Notes: a model not told the origin generated them from the letters alone. Shown: positions 10,744 to 19,383, counted from the stretch's first letter. The stretch is 43,341 bases of DNA from Desulfobacteraceae bacterium (GCA_021737565.1 JAIPDS010000012.1:1-43341), one strand, 5' to 3'. Numbers and translations are program-made.

Positions 10744-11007
10744 ATGAAAAGACGGCAGATATACAGGCATCTCATAGAGTCTTCTGAAAAGGCCGGAATC
10801 CGGGTTGTCGAGCAGAATCTTAGGGCAACCGGGGTTAATGCCAGAAGCGGGCTTTGCAGGCTTAAAGGTGAGCCTGTATTTATAATGGATAAGAATCTTA
10901 CAATAAATGAAAAGATACAGACTCTTGCCTCAGGGCTCAGGCAAATATCCCTGGATGATATTTATATCATGCCTGCAGTGCGCGATATTATAGACAGGGC
11001 TCCGTAA
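10744..11007 (+). CDS. Small conserved-looking protein downstream of glmM, function unknown
   Basis: This 87-residue soluble protein is rich in charged residues, with an RRQIYRHLIESSEKAG helix, a beta-like segment LKGEPVFIMDKNLTINEKI and a final IMPAVRDIIDRAP. It has no signal peptide or recognised domain. Two starts are possible: ATG 10744, or TTG 10717, which would overlap glmM by 11 bases. Neither has a strong ribosome binding site, so translation may be coupled to glmM. Tight linkage suggests co-transcription; I do not know the function. Confidence 0.6.
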   Translation: MKRRQIYRHLIESSEKAGIRVVEQNLRATGVNARSGLCRLKGEPVFIMDKNLTINEKIQTLASGLRQISLDDIYIMPAVRDIIDRAP

Positions 11008-11304
11008 TAATTCCATCCGAACCTCACAAACTTCTTTAATCCGAACTCTTCAATCCATTTGAAACAGGCTTCGGCAAAGGCAGGGCGCCTTTGGCTGCCT
11101 TGGTGCGGCAGTTTGTTTGTTATTGATAAAAGTTTACATAATATCCATTATCAGACGTAATAATTTTATAAAACCGCACATACCCTGCAAAATGCAAATT
11201 ACACCTCCGGAAGTTTTCAGCCAAGCCATCTGTTTGGGATTGAATCGCTGTAAAAGTTGTGCTAGTTTTATCAGATTTAAAACAAACAGGCTTGGGAAGA
11301 ATTC
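11008..11304. other. Intergenic region before xseA
   Basis: No coding signal is seen. An imperfect hairpin around 11073-11105 (AAGGCAG with CTGCCTT) could end the glmM transcript, though no clear T-run follows. A weak promoter-like pair TTGATA (11123-11128), 17 bases, CATTAT (11146-11151) could drive the xseA operon. Confidence 0.35.
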
Positions 11305-12678
11305 ATGATGCGCCAGGATCACCGCAGACAGGTTGAGCGGAAAATTTATTCAGTCTCTGAGCTGACCGCAGAGCTTAAAGAATTGCTTGAAGATTCATAT
11401 CCATTTGTCTGGATTTCCGGTGAAATTTCCAATATCCGCATGCCTGCCTCGGGCCATTATTATTTTACCCTCAAGGATTCAGATGCTCAGATCCAGGCCG
11501 TGATGTTTAAGGGTCAGAACCGCAGTCTTAAGTTCCGGCCTGAAGACGGAATGACGGTTACCGGCTTTGGCAGGATAAGCGTTTATCCCCCAAGGGGTTC
11601 TTACCAGGTTATACTTGAATACCTTGAGCCTTCAGGTGCAGGAGCGCTCCAGGCGGCCTTTGAACAATTAAAGAAAAAGCTTGCAGACGAAGGCTTCTTT
11701 GATGAAGTACATAAAAAAAAGATCCCTTTTCTCCCCTCCAGGATTGCTGTAATCAGCTCGTCTACCGGCGCTGTGGTCCATGACATAATCCGGGTCATGC
11801 TTCGCAGGTTTCCCAACATGCAGATCGTAATTGTTCCGGCTGCGGTTCAGGGAGAAGCCGCTGCTTCCGAAATCGTTGAAGCCATAAGGATTGCCGGGTA
11901 TCACTCAAATGCCGATGTTTTAATCCTGGCGCGCGGCGGTGGTTCGCTTGAGGATTTGGCTGCCTTTAATTCAGAGGAAGTTGCAAGAGCGATTTTTGTC
12001 TCTGAAATACCGGTTATTTCAGCCGTCGGCCATGAAACAGATTATACAATAGCAGACTTTGTGGCGGATTTGCGGGCCCCTACACCTTCTGCAGCAGCAG
12101 AACTTGCCGTTCCTGTAAAGCATGACGTAAACTACTCACTTCAAACTCTTTTGCGCAGGATGCACGGAAGTTTTGCCAGGCAGGTCTCAGATCGGCGCAG
12201 GGTGGCTGAAAAGCTGATCCGCAGGCTGGTTCATCCAAAGCGGCGCATAGACGACCTTCGAATCCGGATTGATGACAACGCCGCCCGGCTTTCAAATGCC
12301 ATGCAGAGGCTGATCTCCCTCAGACGCGAACGCCTTGCCTGGCGCAGCCAGAGGCTTTTTACAGCCCCGGTCCGAAATCAGATTCACGCATTATCCGACA
12401 GACACGCGCATCTTATGGCAAGGCTTAGGGCTTCCGCCTCAGCTTTGCTGCAAAAAAAGCGCTCTGCCCTGGAATCCGCATACGGAAGAATGTATGCGCT
12501 CGGTCCCGCAGCGGTCATGGATCGAGGCTACAGTATTACAAGAACTCTGCCAGGCAGGCTTGTGCTTACCGATTCAGCAGATGCGGAAATCGGCCAAAAG
12601 GTTGAAGTTATACTTTCAAAAGGAAGTTTAAATTGCCGTATTGAAAGGATATATAAAAATGGCAAAAAAGAGCTTTGA
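11305..12678 (+). CDS. xseA: Exodeoxyribonuclease VII large subunit
   Basis: XseA is the catalytic subunit of exonuclease VII, which degrades single-stranded DNA from both ends in repair. The N-terminal OB fold is visible (VWISGEISNIRMPASGHYYF, FTLKD). The catalytic domain carries RIAVISSSTGAVVHD, ILARGGGSLEDL and the AVGHETDYTIADFVADLRAPTPSAAAEL segment. A long coiled region with many Arg residues follows, then the GY(S)ITR-type end domain. The 457-residue length matches the family. The ATG follows GGGAAGAA. It overlaps xseB by 20 bases, as expected for an obligate complex. Confidence 0.95.
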   Translation: MMRQDHRRQVERKIYSVSELTAELKELLEDSYPFVWISGEISNIRMPASGHYYFTLKDSDAQIQAVMFKGQNRSLKFRPEDGMTVTGFGRISVYPPRGSYQVILEYLEPSGAGALQAAFEQLKKKLADEGFFDEVHKKKIPFLPSRIAVISSSTGAVVHDIIRVMLRRFPNMQIVIVPAAVQGEAAASEIVEAIRIAGYHSNADVLILARGGGSLEDLAAFNSEEVARAIFVSEIPVISAVGHETDYTIADFVADLRAPTPSAAAELAVPVKHDVNYSLQTLLRRMHGSFARQVSDRRRVAEKLIRRLVHPKRRIDDLRIRIDDNAARLSNAMQRLISLRRERLAWRSQRLFTAPVRNQIHALSDRHAHLMARLRASASALLQKKRSALESAYGRMYALGPAAVMDRGYSITRTLPGRLVLTDSADAEIGQKVEVILSKGSLNCRIERIYKNGKKEL

Positions 12679-12916
12679 AGAGTCCATGGAAAAGCTAGAG
12701 AAAATCGTTGAAGAGCTTGAAGCAGGAGACCTGCCGTTGGACAAGGCGCTTAAAAAATTCGAGGAAGGGGTTGCACTTTCGCGTTTCTGCTTTGAAAAGC
12801 TCGACGAGACTGAAAAAAAGATTACGGCCCTGATGCAGCAGCAGGACGGCCCGGTAAAGGAAGTCCCTTTTGAGTCCAATGCGCAGCAGCAGGACGGCCC
12901 TGGTGAAAATGAATAA
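12659..12916 (+). CDS. xseB: Exodeoxyribonuclease VII small subunit
   Basis: The 85-residue product has the family pattern SFEESMEKLEKIVEELEAGDLPLDKALKKFEEGVALS across two helices that bind XseA. ATG 12659 follows AAAGGA; the upstream in-frame TTG at 12641 is less likely. The C-terminus is unusual: an 18-base unit encoding QQQDGP occurs twice, 48 bases apart (12835-12852 and 12883-12900), so the tail looks like a recent duplication. The stop codon overlaps the ispA start by 8 bases. Confidence 0.92.
   Translation: MAKKSFEESMEKLEKIVEELEAGDLPLDKALKKFEEGVALSRFCFEKLDETEKKITALMQQQDGPVKEVPFESNAQQQDGPGENE
12835..12900 (+). repeat. Direct 18-bp repeat in the xseB tail
   Basis: Two identical 18-base copies, beginning GCAGCAGCAGGACGG, start at 12835 and 12883 (48-base period, 16 codons). 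They keep frame and both encode QQQDGP after one residue. They lie exactly where xseB meets ispA. Confidence 0.85.
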
Positions 12917-13826
12917 CTCCGGACAGGAACAAGGTAAATTTGACTTAAAGGCGTATCTTGAGGAAAAGCGCCTCCTGGTAGACCCCAGGTTGGCTGCAAT
13001 TCTGGACTGCAGCCGTGTTGACACCCGACTCTGTCGTGCAATGACGCATTCCCTTATGGGCTCGGGCAAGCGCCTGCGGCCCGTTCTGTGCATGGCCGCA
13101 GCCGAGGCTGTCGGCCGGATATCTGATGCCGTAGTCCAGGCGGCCTGTGCCCTTGAAATGATTCATACCTATTCGCTTATTCATGATGATCTGCCTGCAA
13201 TGGATAATGATGCCCTTCGCAGGGGAAGGCCCACCTGCCACGTTGAATTTGACGAAACAACCGCTATTCTGGCCGGAGATGCCCTTCTTACCCTGGCTTT
13301 TCAAACCCTGGCCGACTGTGCCGAGGATACTGATGCCGACCCAGCCGCGGTTCTGCGGGCGATCAAAATTATTTCTGATGCAGCCGGCTACAGGGGAATG
13401 ATCGAAGGCCAGATGCAGGACATGGAAGCAGAAGGTAAAAACCTCTCCGTTGAGCCTTTAAAAAAAATGCATGCACTTAAAACAGGCGCTCTTATAAGGG
13501 CTTCGGCGGCTTGCGGGGCCGTTCTTGCAGGCGCGGATCAAAAACAGAGATCAGCCCTTTTAGAATATGCCGATAACATAGGGCTTGCCTTCCAGGTAAC
13601 CGACGATATTTTAAATGTAAACGGGGACCCTGAAAAAATGGGCAAGGCTTCGGGAACGGATTTAAAGCGGGGTAAATCCACCTACCCTTCCCTTATGGGC
13701 ACTGAACAGGCTTTTAATTATGCGGAAAATCTTGTAAACAATGCCTTGCAGGCCGTAAGGATATTTGATAACAAAGCACAGCCGCTTGCTGAACTGGCCG
13801 GCTATATTTTAAAGAGGGAGAGATAG
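12909..13826 (+). CDS. ispA: Short-chain polyprenyl diphosphate synthase (geranyl/farnesyl type)
   Basis: IspA joins isopentenyl diphosphate to allylic diphosphates, giving C10-C15 products for quinones, hopanoids or undecaprenyl. Both aspartate-rich motifs are present: DDLPAMDND and VTDDILNVNGD. GSGKRLRP binds the homoallylic substrate, and KTGALIRAS is conserved. The 305-residue size fits the farnesyl class. The ATG at 12909 overlaps the xseB stop, a common arrangement; a GTG at 12903 is an alternative. Next to dxs, it links isoprenoid precursor supply with chain building. Confidence 0.93.
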   Translation: MNNSGQEQGKFDLKAYLEEKRLLVDPRLAAILDCSRVDTRLCRAMTHSLMGSGKRLRPVLCMAAAEAVGRISDAVVQAACALEMIHTYSLIHDDLPAMDNDALRRGRPTCHVEFDETTAILAGDALLTLAFQTLADCAEDTDADPAAVLRAIKIISDAAGYRGMIEGQMQDMEAEGKNLSVEPLKKMHALKTGALIRASAACGAVLAGADQKQRSALLEYADNIGLAFQVTDDILNVNGDPEKMGKASGTDLKRGKSTYPSLMGTEQAFNYAENLVNNALQAVRIFDNKAQPLAELAGYILKRER

Positions 13827-13832
13827 ATACCA

Positions 13833-15719
13833 GTGGGATTGCTTGAAAAAATAAATTATCCTCCGGACCTCAAGAAACTGCCGCGCTCGGATTTGCCCCA
13901 GCTTGCAAAAGAGATAAGGCAGCAGATTGTGGATATAGTATCCAAAACAGGCGGGCATCTGGCATCAAACCTCGGGGTTGTGGAACTTACGATTGCAATC
14001 CATTACGTATTTGACACGCCCTCTGACAAGCTCATCTGGGACGTGGGCCACCAGTCCTACACTCACAAGCTGCTTACGGGAAGAAGGGAAAAATTTCACA
14101 CCCTCAGGCAATTCGGGGGGATTTCAGGATTTCCCAAGATATCGGAAAGCCAGTATGACGCGTTTTCCACAGGCCACAGCAGCACCTCTATTTCCGCGGG
14201 CCTTGGAATGTCATGCGCAAAAGGCATAAAAAAGGAGAATTCAAAGGTTCTTGCAGTAATAGGAGACGGCTCCATGACCGCCGGGCTTGCCTATGAGGCC
14301 TTAAACCAGGCAGGAGGCATCCATAAGGACCTGATAGTTATATTAAATGACAACGAAATGTCGATTTCGCCCAATGTGGGCGCCCTGTCCTCTCTTTTGA
14401 GCCGCACGTTTTCTGCAAAATACATCCAGGAAAAGCGAAAGGGTATAGGCGAACTGCTGCGCTCCCTGCCGCGGATAGGAGACGATGCATACCAGTTTGC
14501 CAAACGGTTCGAGGAGTCGGTCAAAGCTTTTGTTACGCCCGGCATGCTGTTTGAAGCATTCAATTTTGAATATTTCGGACCTATCAAGGGCCACAGGATG
14601 GACCAGCTTATTGACATCCTGGAAAACATAAAGACCCTTGACGAACCGGTGCTGCTTCATATCACAACCTCCAAAGGCCGGGGATACGAGCCTGCTGAAA
14701 CCAATCCAGTATATTTCCACGGAGTGGGATGCTTTGATGCAAAAACCGGCAATAATATAAAAACCTCCAGTGTTCCGTCTTATACCGCCGTATTTGGAAA
14801 AGCCATGGTGGAGCTTGCGGAGAAAAATTCCGATATTGTTGCGGTAACAGCAGCCATGCCCGAGGGTACCGGGCTGGTAGAATTTTCAAAAAAGTTCCCG
14901 GACCGGTTCTATGACGTGGGAATTGCAGAAGCCCATGGAGTCACCTTTGCCGCAGGAATGGCAACCGAAGGTTTAAAGCCCGTGGTGGCCATTTATTCCA
15001 CGTTTTTGCAGCGGGCATATGATCAGATAATACACGACGTATGTCTTGAAGCCCTGCCGGTGGTGTTTGCAATAGACAGGGGCGGTATCGTGGGAGAAGA
15101 CGGCCCCACTCATCACGGTTTATTTGACCTTACCTATCTTCGCTCAATGCCTAACATGGTTGTAATGGCGCCCATGGATGAAAATGAACTAAGACGGATG
15201 CTTTTAACAGCGATAAATCATTCCGGTCCCATAGCATTCCGCTACCCAAGGGGCAGGGCCACGGGTGCGGCGTCTGAAAAAACCGATGTGCCTGTTCCCA
15301 TGGGAAAAGCAAAAGTTCTGACCCGGGGTGATGATGTTCTTATCCTGGCAATTGGCCACGGCGTGCTTGAATCAATTGAGGCTGCAAAGATTCTGGAGCG
15401 GGAAAAGGGTATCTTTGCCACGGTTGTAAATTCCAGGTTTGCAAAGCCTGTTGATGCTGAATTATTTTCAGAACTGGTTTCAAAAATACCCCGGGTGGTA
15501 ACAGTGGAGGAAAACGTTTTGCACGGCGGATTCGGCAGCGCGGTGCTTGAAGCTCTTGCTGAAAACAACGTGAGTGATTTTTGCATCAGGCGGATCGGCA
15601 TCAGGGACACCTTTGTAACCCACGGGTCAAAAAATGAATTGCGGGCTCATTACCGTGTGGATGCAAGGGCCGTGGCAGCGGCCGCAGAAGAACTGTGCAG
15701 ACAGTCTCAGTCAACATGA
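13833..15719 (+). CDS. dxs: 1-deoxy-D-xylulose-5-phosphate synthase
   Basis: Dxs is the thiamine-diphosphate enzyme that condenses pyruvate with glyceraldehyde 3-phosphate to start the MEP isoprenoid pathway. The N-terminus has HLASNLGVVELT and WDVGHQSYTHKLLTGR. The ThDP-binding GDGSMTAGLAYEALNQAG and ILNDNEMSISPNVG segments follow, then the transketolase-like central domain (DVGIAEAH, DRGGIVGEDGPTHHG) and a C-terminal transketolase domain with a TVEENVLHGGFGSAV end. The 628 residues match the family. GTG 13833 is used, with a purine-rich site upstream. Its stop overlaps the tlyA start as ATGA. Confidence 0.96.
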   Translation: MGLLEKINYPPDLKKLPRSDLPQLAKEIRQQIVDIVSKTGGHLASNLGVVELTIAIHYVFDTPSDKLIWDVGHQSYTHKLLTGRREKFHTLRQFGGISGFPKISESQYDAFSTGHSSTSISAGLGMSCAKGIKKENSKVLAVIGDGSMTAGLAYEALNQAGGIHKDLIVILNDNEMSISPNVGALSSLLSRTFSAKYIQEKRKGIGELLRSLPRIGDDAYQFAKRFEESVKAFVTPGMLFEAFNFEYFGPIKGHRMDQLIDILENIKTLDEPVLLHITTSKGRGYEPAETNPVYFHGVGCFDAKTGNNIKTSSVPSYTAVFGKAMVELAEKNSDIVAVTAAMPEGTGLVEFSKKFPDRFYDVGIAEAHGVTFAAGMATEGLKPVVAIYSTFLQRAYDQIIHDVCLEALPVVFAIDRGGIVGEDGPTHHGLFDLTYLRSMPNMVVMAPMDENELRRMLLTAINHSGPIAFRYPRGRATGAASEKTDVPVPMGKAKVLTRGDDVLILAIGHGVLESIEAAKILEREKGIFATVVNSRFAKPVDAELFSELVSKIPRVVTVEENVLHGGFGSAVLEALAENNVSDFCIRRIGIRDTFVTHGSKNELRAHYRVDARAVAAAAEELCRQSQST

Positions 15720-16507
15720 ACCATAAACGGCGGGAAAAAAAACGCCTGGATGTTATGGTGGTGGAAAAGGGACTTGCAGAAAGCCGCCACAAGGCAAGGG
15801 CCATGATCATGGCCGGAGACATCCTGGTTGATGATTATCCCGTGGACAAGCCGGGGACATTTGTAAATGAGCTGGCACGTGTAACAAGCCGCGCTCCGGA
15901 GGCCGGTTTTGTAAGCCGGGGCGGCCTAAAGCTTGAGCATGGTCTTTTGCATTTTAAAATTCAGGTAAACGGGCTTTTATGCCTTGATGTCGGGGCATCG
16001 ACCGGCGGGTTTACCGACTGCCTGCTAAGGCGCGGGGCTGCATGCGTTTATGCAGTTGATGTTGGCTATGGCCAGCTTGCCTGGAAGCTTCGCCAGGATT
16101 CCAGGGTAAAGGTGCTTGAACGCACCAATATCCGGTATGTAACCCAGGAGGACCTGCCTGGCAATTTTGATCTGGCGGCAATTGATGTTTCCTTTATATC
16201 CCTTAGGATAGTGGTTCCTGTGGTCATGGGCTTTATGAAGCCCGGCTCTGCAATCCTTGTCCTTATAAAGCCTCAGTTTGAAGTCGGCCGCGGAGAAGTC
16301 GGCAAGGGAGGCGTGGTACGCGACCCCGATCTGCACCGGCGTGTTGTCGACGATCTTTCAGCGCATTTCAGCAAATGCGGTCTTGAGCCCGGCTCCGTAA
16401 CAGAATCGCCGATTCTGGGCCCGCGGGGAAACCTGGAATTTATTCAAATACTTCGGGTTCCCGGCCTCTCAGGTGTTTTTCCATCATTTTCCTGGTCTCT
16501 GCCATAA
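15716..16507 (+). CDS. tlyA: TlyA-family rRNA 2'-O-methyltransferase
   Basis: The protein has an N-terminal S4 RNA-binding domain (KRLDVMVVEKGLAESRHKARAMI) and a Rossmann methyltransferase domain of the FtsJ type (LDVGASTGGFTDCLLRRGA, VYAVDVGYGQLAWKLR, DVSFISL, LIKPQFE). TlyA enzymes methylate ribose 2'-O of cytidines in 16S and 23S rRNA; the older name is hemolysin A. ATG 15716 forms an ATGA overlap with dxs, so translation is probably coupled. The C-terminal 22 residues overlap the convergent acyltransferase gene by 68 bases. Calling the exact target nucleotide would be guesswork. Confidence 0.92.
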   Translation: MNHKRREKKRLDVMVVEKGLAESRHKARAMIMAGDILVDDYPVDKPGTFVNELARVTSRAPEAGFVSRGGLKLEHGLLHFKIQVNGLLCLDVGASTGGFTDCLLRRGAACVYAVDVGYGQLAWKLRQDSRVKVLERTNIRYVTQEDLPGNFDLAAIDVSFISLRIVVPVVMGFMKPGSAILVLIKPQFEVGRGEVGKGGVVRDPDLHRRVVDDLSAHFSKCGLEPGSVTESPILGPRGNLEFIQILRVPGLSGVFPSFSWSLP

Positions 16508-17231
16508 CATGCTCAATCGGATGTATGCTGCAGTATTCTGCTGATATGCTGCCAATGTGCCGCACCCGGATCCGGTTTTTAACGCAGGTGTTAAACAGAA
16601 ACCTGCCGGGTGTAAACAAACGGTCCGTATTGGTTATGCAAAGAACTTCAATCGGAACATTGCAGTTTCTGGCGATTTTAAAGGCGCCCTTGTTAAAAGT
16701 CCCGATTTTACCGGTGCGGCTTCGGGTCCCTTCCGGAAAAACAAACAACACCCCTCCCCCGGCCAGGTAGTTGTACATTTTTTCAATGCGCCTCATTAAA
16801 AGCGATGTCAGCCTGCCGCCTTTTCCCTGTGAGGGGATGTAGCCGGCAGTCTGAATAATACAGCCGAATATGGGTGTTTTGAAAAAATCTTTTTTAACGA
16901 CGCTGCTCTGCCGTTTAAAACATGCAATCAGGATCACGGGATCCAGATATGACCTGTGATTGGCCACCACTACGCAGGATTCAAGGCCGGAAATCCTGCC
17001 GTCGATTTCCACTGCCAGGCCCGGGACCACGATGCGCATAAGCCGTAAGAACCCTCTTAAAAAAATGTGATTTAATTTCTGAAAGGCTATTGCGCGATCT
17101 GCGGAAAACAACCATGCCGCAAGATAGATGGGTGCAAAAAAAATCAAAAACCCTGCGGTAAAATAGGTCCATAAAACCAGGGTAATGGCCGCATCCGCCA
17201 TGAATTTGAGATATCTTGAACAAATCGGCAT
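16440..17231 (-). CDS. PlsC-family 1-acylglycerol-3-phosphate acyltransferase-like protein
   Basis: A 263-residue membrane-associated acyltransferase with NHRSYLDP (the HX4D catalytic motif in variant NHRSYLD form), a VKKDFFKTP segment, and FPEGTRSR, the acceptor-binding motif. Residues about 10-40 are hydrophobic and probably anchor it. It ends the minus-strand block membrane protein, ACP, ketosynthase, PlsC, starting 1 base after the ketosynthase stop. In aryl polyene clusters, such enzymes are thought to place the acyl chain on a lipid head group; here that is inference. Housekeeping PlsC is the alternative. The 3' end overlaps tlyA by 68 bases. Confidence 0.85.
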   Translation of the reverse strand: MPICSRYLKFMADAAITLVLWTYFTAGFLIFFAPIYLAAWLFSADRAIAFQKLNHIFLRGFLRLMRIVVPGLAVEIDGRISGLESCVVVANHRSYLDPVILIACFKRQSSVVKKDFFKTPIFGCIIQTAGYIPSQGKGGRLTSLLMRRIEKMYNYLAGGGVLFVFPEGTRSRTGKIGTFNKGAFKIARNCNVPIEVLCITNTDRLFTPGRFLFNTCVKNRIRVRHIGSISAEYCSIHPIEHVMAETRKMMEKHLRGREPEVFE

Positions 17232-17232
17232 T

Positions 17233-18471
17233 CTATGGCAAAAAGGCTTTGATAATCAGGTTGGTGTTGACTCCGCCGAATGCAAAATTTTCAACAGCAG
17301 CGGTTTTAATCGGGGCGCGGGTCAGCTCCCGCACATGGTTTACACCCTCACAGCGCGGATCTATGTGATCCAGGTTGAGCGTGGGTACAATAAAGCCTTT
17401 TTCCATCATGTAAAGCGTCAAAATAGTCTCAATAACGCCGCATGCGGCCATGGTGTGGCCCATATAGCTTTTAAAGGCGGTCACCGGGGTGCAATTGCCG
17501 TAAATTTGTTCAATAGCCTGGGATTCAATTACATCACCCATTTTAGTGGCCGTGGCATGGGCACTGACAAAGTCCACGGTTTCAGGACTTATGCCTGCGC
17601 TTTGGAGTCCGATCCGGATCGTCTGGCAGATGCCTTCAAGATTCGGCAGGATAAGGTCGCCACCATTGTTATTGCATGAAAACCCGATCACTTCCCCTAT
17701 AATGTTTGCACCCCGATTTCTTGCAAACTCGTATTCTTCCAGAAGAACTGCACCTGCACCCTCCCCCACCACCAGTCCGTCGCGATCCGCGTCAAACGGA
17801 CGGGGGGTCAGATGAGGACGGTTATTATAAGCGGTAGAGCAGGCCAGCAGGTTATCAAACACAGCCACAGTTGTGGTGTCGTACTCATCAGCCCCGCCGC
17901 AGATCATGGCGTCCTGCATGCCGTATTTCACCATTTCATATCCGTACCCGATGGATTGGCTGGAAGTTGTGCATGCTGTGGATGAGGAAATCACCCGGCC
18001 GGTAATATTAAACATCTTGGTGATATTGACCGCCGTGGTATGCACCATGGATTTAAGATAGTCCACTGCGCTGATTTTTTCCGATTGCGCGGGGTCATCC
18101 TGAAAAAATGTCCTGTAAATGTTTCGCTGAACAGAGGGGCTGCCGTGGATAGAGCCGAAGGCAACACCTAGCCTGCCCGAAGAGATAAAGTCCTGATTCA
18201 GCCCTGCTTTTGCCAGCAGATCCCAAACAACCTTGCAGGCGTAATAGGAAACCGGCCCCATGGTTTTGCGGTATTTCCGGGCAAAATCATACTCGATGGG
18301 GTAATCCACGGTACCGTAGACCCCGGAATGAATATGGCTGCCCAAGAGGTCGTCTTTGCGCAGGGGTTTGACACCGGAAACACCGTTTTGAAGATTTTTC
18401 GCAATGGTGTTTTTTGAATCGCCTATGGGTGTAATGGCGGCCTCGGAGGTTATAACGACTCTTCTATTCAT
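17233..18471 (-). CDS. Beta-ketoacyl-ACP synthase (KAS I/II type) of the lipid cluster
   Basis: A 412-residue elongating condensing enzyme with an intact Cys-His-His triad: Cys167 in TACTTS, His305 in SAHATATKMGD and His339 in YMGHTMAACG. Housekeeping FabF has HGT(S/T)T at the second motif; the HATAT variant and an overall divergent sequence suggest a specialised paralog, as in the ApeR/ApeO ketosynthases of aryl polyene pathways. It follows the ACP gene by 8 bases, which strongly suggests that this ACP carries its substrate. Whether it acts first (priming) or in later cycles is not visible. Confidence 0.9.
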   Translation of the reverse strand: MNRRVVITSEAAITPIGDSKNTIAKNLQNGVSGVKPLRKDDLLGSHIHSGVYGTVDYPIEYDFARKYRKTMGPVSYYACKVVWDLLAKAGLNQDFISSGRLGVAFGSIHGSPSVQRNIYRTFFQDDPAQSEKISAVDYLKSMVHTTAVNITKMFNITGRVISSSTACTTSSQSIGYGYEMVKYGMQDAMICGGADEYDTTTVAVFDNLLACSTAYNNRPHLTPRPFDADRDGLVVGEGAGAVLLEEYEFARNRGANIIGEVIGFSCNNNGGDLILPNLEGICQTIRIGLQSAGISPETVDFVSAHATATKMGDVIESQAIEQIYGNCTPVTAFKSYMGHTMAACGVIETILTLYMMEKGFIVPTLNLDHIDPRCEGVNHVRELTRAPIKTAAVENFAFGGVNTNLIIKAFLP

Positions 18472-18479
18472 CAGTCGGT

Positions 18480-18758
18480 TTATACAGCGTTCTGATTGGA
18501 CGGAACCTGCCGGGGCATCAATTCCTGGACATAATCGCAGATCTGGTTCACAGTCCGGATATGCAGCATGGCATCTTTTTTGGTCTCCTGGTTCAGGGAA
18601 ACATCGAGAATTTTTTCGAGTTCAATTAGCAGTTCAATGGCATCAATGCTGTCAAACCCGTGCATATCCTTTAAATCTTCATCCGGCCCTGGATTTTCAA
18701 TTTCAAACTGTTCCCGGAAAATTTTGTATACTTCTGTTTGTAATTCTTCACGAGTCAT
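18480..18758 (-). CDS. Acyl carrier protein 1 of the lipid cluster
   Basis: A 92-residue ACP with the phosphopantetheine attachment motif GFDSIDAIEL (Ser37), a four-helix pattern, and an acidic helix 2. The family's usual DSLD motif is DSID here, as in many aryl polyene and secondary-metabolism ACPs. The C-terminal ten residues form an extra polar tail. It lies between a small membrane protein gene and a ketosynthase gene on the same strand. A second ACP is encoded at the far end of the cluster (37037). ACP-modifying phosphopantetheinyl transferase is not encoded nearby. Confidence 0.9.
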   Translation of the reverse strand: MTREELQTEVYKIFREQFEIENPGPDEDLKDMHGFDSIDAIELLIELEKILDVSLNQETKKDAMLHIRTVNQICDYVQELMPRQVPSNQNAV

Positions 18759-18912
18759 AATAACCTGCTTTTAGAAAGTTGAAAACGCTTAATTTTTCAT
18801 TATCTTTAAGGCAAACAGCCTCAATAGTCAAGACAACATTTGATTGACCGTCGACCCGATCAACGCCATAGAGACGGACTCCGCCCCGGTATTTTGTCCG
18901 GTGCGTTTTTTT
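18748..18912 (-). other. Possible frame-shifted C-terminal extension of the upstream membrane protein
   Basis: In the reading frame adjacent to that of the membrane protein, an open stretch runs from an A7 run (minus strand, 18912-18906) to a TGA at 18748 that overlaps the ACP start by 11 bases. The encoded segment is protein-like (YRGGVRLYGVDRVDGQ, then VVLTIEAVCLKDNEKLSVF, ending AGYYDS). Without it there is a 101-base hole in an otherwise gapless block. A shift at the A7 run would give one protein of about 171 residues. It could be programmed slippage, a mutation, a sequencing indel, or simply an empty gap. Confidence 0.35.
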
Positions 18913-19264
18913 CAACAAATATCCGAACCAGATACTTTGCAAACGCCTTGGAATAATCCGCCCCGGCCAGATACATGCCGAACATGCACATAAAATGGGC
19001 AACAGTCCAGATCACCGGGCTTCCTATCACAATGAGCAGGGGCTCGCGGATATATATTGCAAACACACTCAGTGCGCTTATAAGCGGCCAGCATATAATA
19101 TAACTCACCGCAATGCAGGCCAGCCCGAAAATCATCTTTGCAGACGGTCTTAGTTTAAATACACTTAAATCCGCGCATTCTTTTACAGCCCTGCGGGCAA
19201 AACCTGTTTTGAGTAATTGTTCGGCCACCACCCGGGAAAGACCCAAGCAAAAACCTCCGTTCAT
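18860..19264 (-). CDS. Small integral membrane protein of the lipid cluster, unknown function
   Basis: From ATG 19264 the product has 134 residues: a cytoplasmic helical N-terminus, a membrane segment around 44-72 and a second around 76-101, then a basic tail. I do not recognise the family. Residues 1-40 carry a GLSRVVAEQLLKTGFARRAV amphipathic segment. It is first in the minus-strand block with the ACP and the ketosynthase, and diverges from the AMP-ligase, so a role in anchoring the synthase or moving intermediates is possible. The C-terminal residues after about 119 may be out of frame (see the A7 entry). Longer starts up to 19372 are open but look non-coding. Confidence 0.6.
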   Translation of the reverse strand: MNGGFCLGLSRVVAEQLLKTGFARRAVKECADLSVFKLRPSAKMIFGLACIAVSYIICWPLISALSVFAIYIREPLLIVIGSPVIWTVAHFMCMFGMYLAGADYSKAFAKYLVRIFVEKNAPDKIPGRSPSLWR

Positions 19265-19288
19265 ATAAATTTGCCGCTCACTAAGTAC

Positions 19289-19317
19289 TTGAAAGCTTGT
19301 CTGCGATATATTATATC
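19289..19317 (+). promoter_or_regulatory. Sigma-70-type promoter for the AMP-ligase gene
   Basis: TTGAAA (19289-19294), 17 bases, TATATC (19312-19317) in the divergent intergenic region between the membrane protein and the AMP-ligase. Sequence match only. The leader would be about 60 bases. Confidence 0.4.
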
Positions 19318-19383
19318 CAACCTGTCCGCATGGCAAACAAAAATGTATGAACACCGAATACATACGAGACAACGGTATTTTTT

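Noticed and set aside
19344-19364. GTATG-N11-CATAC inverted repeat as an operator
   Set aside because: Arms are only 5 bases and the match stops there; too likely by chance.
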